Shown here in pieces: positions 6,772 through 9,218 of a DNA stretch of 9,218 nucleotides. The first letter of the stretch is position 1. Every line of letters begins with the position of its first letter. The stretch is from Bacteroidia bacterium. Its GTDB lineage: Bacteria; Bacteroidota; Bacteroidia; NS11-12g; UBA9320. Made by a program: the position numbers and the translations under genes. The notes under the pieces were generated by a model that ran no database searches, had not been told where the DNA came from, and saw only the letters and a list, made by a program, of their open reading frames with translations. Location of the stretch: assembly GCA_029253325.1 (NCBI GenBank), contig JAQWZS010000123.1, positions 1 to 9,218 on the forward strand, read 5' to 3'.

Positions 6772-7350
6772 TTAAAAAAATAAAATAGGTGTAGATGTAA
6801 GAAACCCGGCAGCTATCCCCATGACTAATTGAAAGGGTGTATGAGCATTTGCTCTCCATCGGACTATACATACCAGAAGCATAATGCTTACTATTTCTAT
6901 AAGGTAACCTAGTCCTGAAAACTGATAATTAAAGTAAACCATCAAACCAGCTCCTAACAAAAAACTCCATATTGCAGCATGCCAACTCGCTTTTAAATCA
7001 ATAAAAGCAAAGAATAACAAAAGTAGGTGCAAGACAGTAGCTGCCAAAAAGAACACAATGTATTCTTGCATCAGAAATATGCTCACAACGGCAAACCCAA
7101 AATTAACCAATGAGTATGCTCGATAAATCGATCTTCGCTCATCCATGGTGGGATGTTCTAGTTTTATCTTTCGTATGGATATGAAGTAAACCAATGGAAG
7201 AGAGATATACATAAACGCTACCCATACCGCTGCCAGTGCCAATGTTCCCATACTATATTTTGCAATCAAAGGCATGTAAACTAGTAAGCTGTAAAAGGGT
7301 AAAAATATAGGGTGTGATAGAATGGCTATTCCCTTGAGTACGTGTTTCAT
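6772..7350 (-). CDS. PAP2-like multi-pass membrane protein
   Basis: A 192-residue integral membrane protein with about five or six hydrophobic segments (roughly 9-30, 36-58, 82-104, 105-117, 125-141, 147-163, 174-191). Three polar clusters resemble the phosphatidic acid phosphatase type 2 (PAP2) active site: ERR at 71-73, SWH at 122-124 in place of the motif-2 SGH, and R164-x5-H170-x3-Q174 in place of motif-3 R-x5-H-x3-D. The last position, normally the Asp that orients the nucleophilic His, is Gln. If active it would hydrolyse a phosphate ester of a lipid such as phosphatidic acid, lipid A or undecaprenyl pyrophosphate; it may be catalytically altered. It starts 2 bases after the rpoN stop and ends 8 bases before the crotonase gene, so it is in their operon. 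The family call rests on motif resemblance. Confidence 0.7.
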   Translation of the reverse strand: MKHVLKGIAILSHPIFLPFYSLLVYMPLIAKYSMGTLALAAVWVAFMYISLPLVYFISIRKIKLEHPTMDERRSIYRAYSLVNFGFAVVSIFLMQEYIVFFLAATVLHLLLLFFAFIDLKASWHAAIWSFLLGAGLMVYFNYQFSGLGYLIEIVSIMLLVCIVRWRANAHTPFQLVMGIAAGFLTSTPILFF

Positions 7351-7352
7351 GC

Positions 7353-8795
7353 TTATAATTCTTTTCGTAAACGAGCAACGGGTAAATTAAGCTGCTCTCT
7401 ATATTTAGCAACCGTTCTTCTTGCAATCGGGTAACCCTTTTCATGAAGTATTTTCTTTAATGCTTCATCGGTTAATGGTTTGGATTTATTCTCTGCTTCA
7501 ATAGCATCTTTCAATATTTTTTTAACTTCTCGATTACTGACCTCTGTGCCACTACCTGTGGTAATCCCCTCTGTAAAAAAGTCTTTCAATAAAAATATCC
7601 CAAAATCAGTTTCTACATACTTACTGCTTGCTACCCTAGAAATCGTAGAGATATCCATTTGAATAGCCTCTGCAATATCTTTGAGAATCATTGGTTTTAG
7701 ATCTGTTTCGTCACCGCTGAGAAAAAAATCGTGTTGAATTTCCACAATCTTATTCATGGTCATGAGTAAGGTATTTTGACGCTGTTTTACAGAATCAATA
7801 AACCATTTAGCTCCATCGAGTTTTTGTTTGATGTATTGCACAGCATCCTTCTGAGATGCTGATTTTTCTTTACTCGCTTCATAGGATTTTAGCGTCTCAC
7901 TATACGATCGACTAATTTTGAGTTCTGGAGCATTCTTGGAGTTCAAGGAAACGTCTAATTTCCCATAGGATTCTTTAACAATGAAATCAGGAATAATATA
8001 GTCTTTATTGACCGCTCCCTCTTCTCCAGATTGAGCAGGTTTAGGGTTTAGCCTGGCTATAAAATCTAATGCTTCTTTGAGATAATCCTCCGAAATATCA
8101 AATTTTTTAAGAATTCGATTATAGTGCTTTTTAGAAAAGTCATCCATCATTTCATGAATGATCTTATGAGCTAGTTTATAGACTGGATTATTTCCCGAAA
8201 GTTGTCTTCTCTCAATTTGTAAGAGAATGCACTCTTTTAAATCTCTTGCACCAATTCCTGCTGGTTCTAGACCTTGAATTAAGTTTAGTACTCGCTGCAA
8301 ATCGTTCGTGGTGGTTTGAATATTCTGAGTGAATAATAAATCATTTTTTATGGAATTAAGAGGCCTTCTTAAATATCCATCATCGTCTAATGTACCAACT
8401 ATTTGATCGGCAAGTATCTCGTCCTGTTCTGAATTAATAAGTCCCGATATTTGCTCTAAAAGACGCTCTCGAAAGGAAGTGAAATAAACCACTGGCATGA
8501 ATTCTTTCTCTTCATCGTTGGCATTGTAATCTCCACTCAGTTGGACACCTCCTTCATCGTCACTCATATAATCAGATATATCCAACTCCTCATCCGAAGA
8601 ATAATCCAAATCGTCTGATTCTTCCGATTGAATTTCATCTTCATCTTTACCATTTTCTAAGGCAGGATTTTCTAACAACTCCTCATCTACCCGCTCTTGA
8701 AAATTCAAGGTATTAAGCTGCAGCAATTTGATAAACTGTATTTGCTGTGGGCTTAGCTTTTGAAGGAGTTTTTGACTGAGTTGTTGTTTTATCAT
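7353..8795 (-). CDS. rpoN: RNA polymerase sigma-54 factor
   Basis: A complete 480-residue sigma-54, close to the usual 470-490. It directs RNA polymerase to -24/-12 promoters, where transcription depends on AAA+ activator proteins. Region I (1-48) is Gln/Leu-rich (MIKQQLSQKLLQKLSPQQIQ), the part contacted by activators and start-site DNA. Region II (about 49-98) is short and strongly acidic. The core-binding part runs about 100-290 (GTLDDDGYL at 134-142, LEPAGIGARDL at 176-186). A helix-turn-helix for -12 recognition is at about 369-395 (LKDIAEAIQMDISTISRVAS), and the RpoN box ARRTVAKYRE, which reads the -24 element, is at 458-467. It is first in a minus-strand operon with a PAP2-like and a crotonase gene and diverges from asnS. 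No sigma-54 activator gene is in the window, so its regulon cannot be deduced here. Confidence 0.97.
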   Translation of the reverse strand: MIKQQLSQKLLQKLSPQQIQFIKLLQLNTLNFQERVDEELLENPALENGKDEDEIQSEESDDLDYSSDEELDISDYMSDDEGGVQLSGDYNANDEEKEFMPVVYFTSFRERLLEQISGLINSEQDEILADQIVGTLDDDGYLRRPLNSIKNDLLFTQNIQTTTNDLQRVLNLIQGLEPAGIGARDLKECILLQIERRQLSGNNPVYKLAHKIIHEMMDDFSKKHYNRILKKFDISEDYLKEALDFIARLNPKPAQSGEEGAVNKDYIIPDFIVKESYGKLDVSLNSKNAPELKISRSYSETLKSYEASKEKSASQKDAVQYIKQKLDGAKWFIDSVKQRQNTLLMTMNKIVEIQHDFFLSGDETDLKPMILKDIAEAIQMDISTISRVASSKYVETDFGIFLLKDFFTEGITTGSGTEVSNREVKKILKDAIEAENKSKPLTDEALKKILHEKGYPIARRTVAKYREQLNLPVARLRKEL

Positions 8796-8805
8796 ATTCG
8801 TGTTT

Positions 8806-8813
8806 AAAAAGTA
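8806..8813 (-). promoter_or_regulatory. Weak -7-like element for rpoN
   Basis: On the minus strand TACTTTTT matches TAnnTTTG except for the last base, 10 bases before the rpoN ATG. It lies in the left arm of the inverted repeat at 8807-8832 and would mirror the asnS element. Its deviation from consensus and very short leader make it tentative. Confidence 0.25.
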
Positions 8814-8832
8814 AGGATTTGCCCTTACTTTT
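8807..8832. repeat. Perfect 10-bp inverted repeat between rpoN and asnS
   Basis: AAAAGTAAGG and CCTTACTTTT are exact reverse complements separated by ATTTGC. The element sits in the middle of the 74-base divergent region. As DNA it could be an operator controlling both genes; as RNA it would fold into a 10-bp hairpin, but both genes read away from it, so it is unlikely to act as a terminator for either. The right arm overlaps the asnS -7 candidate and the left arm a weak rpoN one, so part of the symmetry may simply reflect back-to-back promoters. Confidence 0.7.
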
Positions 8833-8833
8833 G
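8826..8833 (+). promoter_or_regulatory. Candidate -7 promoter element of asnS
   Basis: TACTTTTG is an exact TAnnTTTG match, 36 bases before the asnS ATG, leaving a leader of about 30 bases. No strong TTTG appears at the usual distance upstream. It overlaps the right arm of the inverted repeat, so a protein bound there would block it. Confidence 0.45.
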
Positions 8834-8869
8834 TACTCCAAATTTAGCACGTTTTCTAGGATAATCAAA

Positions 8870-9218
8870 ATGAATACTAAACAGTTAAAAGACCATGTAG
8901 GTCAGATTGTAACTCTAAAAGGATGGGTAGCAAATCGACGAGAAAGTAAAACCGTTGTGTTCATCAATTTAAGAGATGGGCAAGGGATTTGTCAGTGTAT
9001 CTTAGGGATGGAAGACCTTGGAGACGAATTGTTTCAAACCGCCAAAACACTAGGGCAAGAGAGCTCGGTTTCCATCACTGGAAAAGTCGTTGAAGATACA
9101 CGTCAAATTGGAGGTTTTGAACTCCAGGCAACGGATTTAAAAGTCTATCAAAATGCAAAAGACTATCCTATCTCAAATAAAGAACACGGTATTGAATTTT
9201 TAATTGATCATCGACACC
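8870..9218 (+). CDS. asnS: Asparaginyl-tRNA synthetase, 3' end outside window
   Basis: The first 116 codons of a class II aminoacyl-tRNA synthetase that charges tRNA-Asn with asparagine. An N-terminal OB-fold anticodon-binding domain spans about 10-95: LKGWVANRRESKTVVFINLR (17-36) then DGQG, followed by SSVSITGKVVEDTRQIGGFELQ in the last strands. After it comes the linker into the catalytic core, YPISNKEHGIEFLIDHRH (99-116), which is characteristic of AsnS; the length and wording of this linker separate it from aspartyl- and lysyl-tRNA synthetases. The catalytic motifs 2 and 3 lie beyond the right edge. ATG at 8870 is the natural start for the family. It diverges from rpoN across 74 bases. 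Confidence 0.93.
   Translation, partial: MNTKQLKDHVGQIVTLKGWVANRRESKTVVFINLRDGQGICQCILGMEDLGDELFQTAKTLGQESSVSITGKVVEDTRQIGGFELQATDLKVYQNAKDYPISNKEHGIEFLIDHRH

Noticed and set aside
6764..6871. N-terminal extension of 36 residues on the crotonase from an upstream ATG
   Set aside because: The extension overlaps the upstream PAP2-like gene, has no resemblance to crotonase sequences, and the ATG at 6763 gives the normal family start 8 bases after the upstream stop.

Overview
The window looks like chromosomal housekeeping DNA from a member of the Bacteroidota, probably Flavobacteriales or a near relative. Four signs point there: AT-rich DNA; a secreted metalloprotease ending in a type IX secretion (T9SS) sorting domain, a system confined to this phylum; several TAnnTTTG promoter elements placed just upstream of start codons; and start codons without clear Shine-Dalgarno sequences. 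Genus cannot be told from the sequence alone.

Layout: eight genes lie on the minus strand and one, at the right edge, on the plus strand. Read in the direction of minus-strand transcription (right to left), there are three blocks. Block 1 (8795 to 4616) is rpoN (sigma-54), a PAP2-like membrane protein and a PaaG-type crotonase, spaced by 2 and 8 bases and almost certainly co-transcribed. A T9SS-exported M43 metalloprotease follows 60 bases later, perhaps from its own promoter. Block 2 (4529 to 2253) is a single complete mitochondrial-type aconitase gene with its own promoter. Block 3 (2167 to the left edge) is a membrane-anchored coiled-coil protein of unknown function, rbfA (ribosome maturation) and a LolC/E-type ABC permease cut by the window edge. 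Its genes overlap by 1 base or are 9 bases apart, so it reads as one operon. On the plus strand, asnS (asparaginyl-tRNA synthetase) starts at 8870, diverging from rpoN, and runs off the right edge.

The 74-base rpoN/asnS divergent region carries a perfect 10-bp inverted repeat whose arms overlap outward-facing promoter-like elements; this is the most striking non-coding structure. No tRNA or rRNA gene, CRISPR array, insertion sequence, phage or plasmid feature was seen, and no non-coding stretch exceeds about 90 bases. No new multi-gene system is evident. The less explained items are the coiled-coil protein in the rbfA operon, the altered PAP2 motif, and the small palindromes in the promoter regions.
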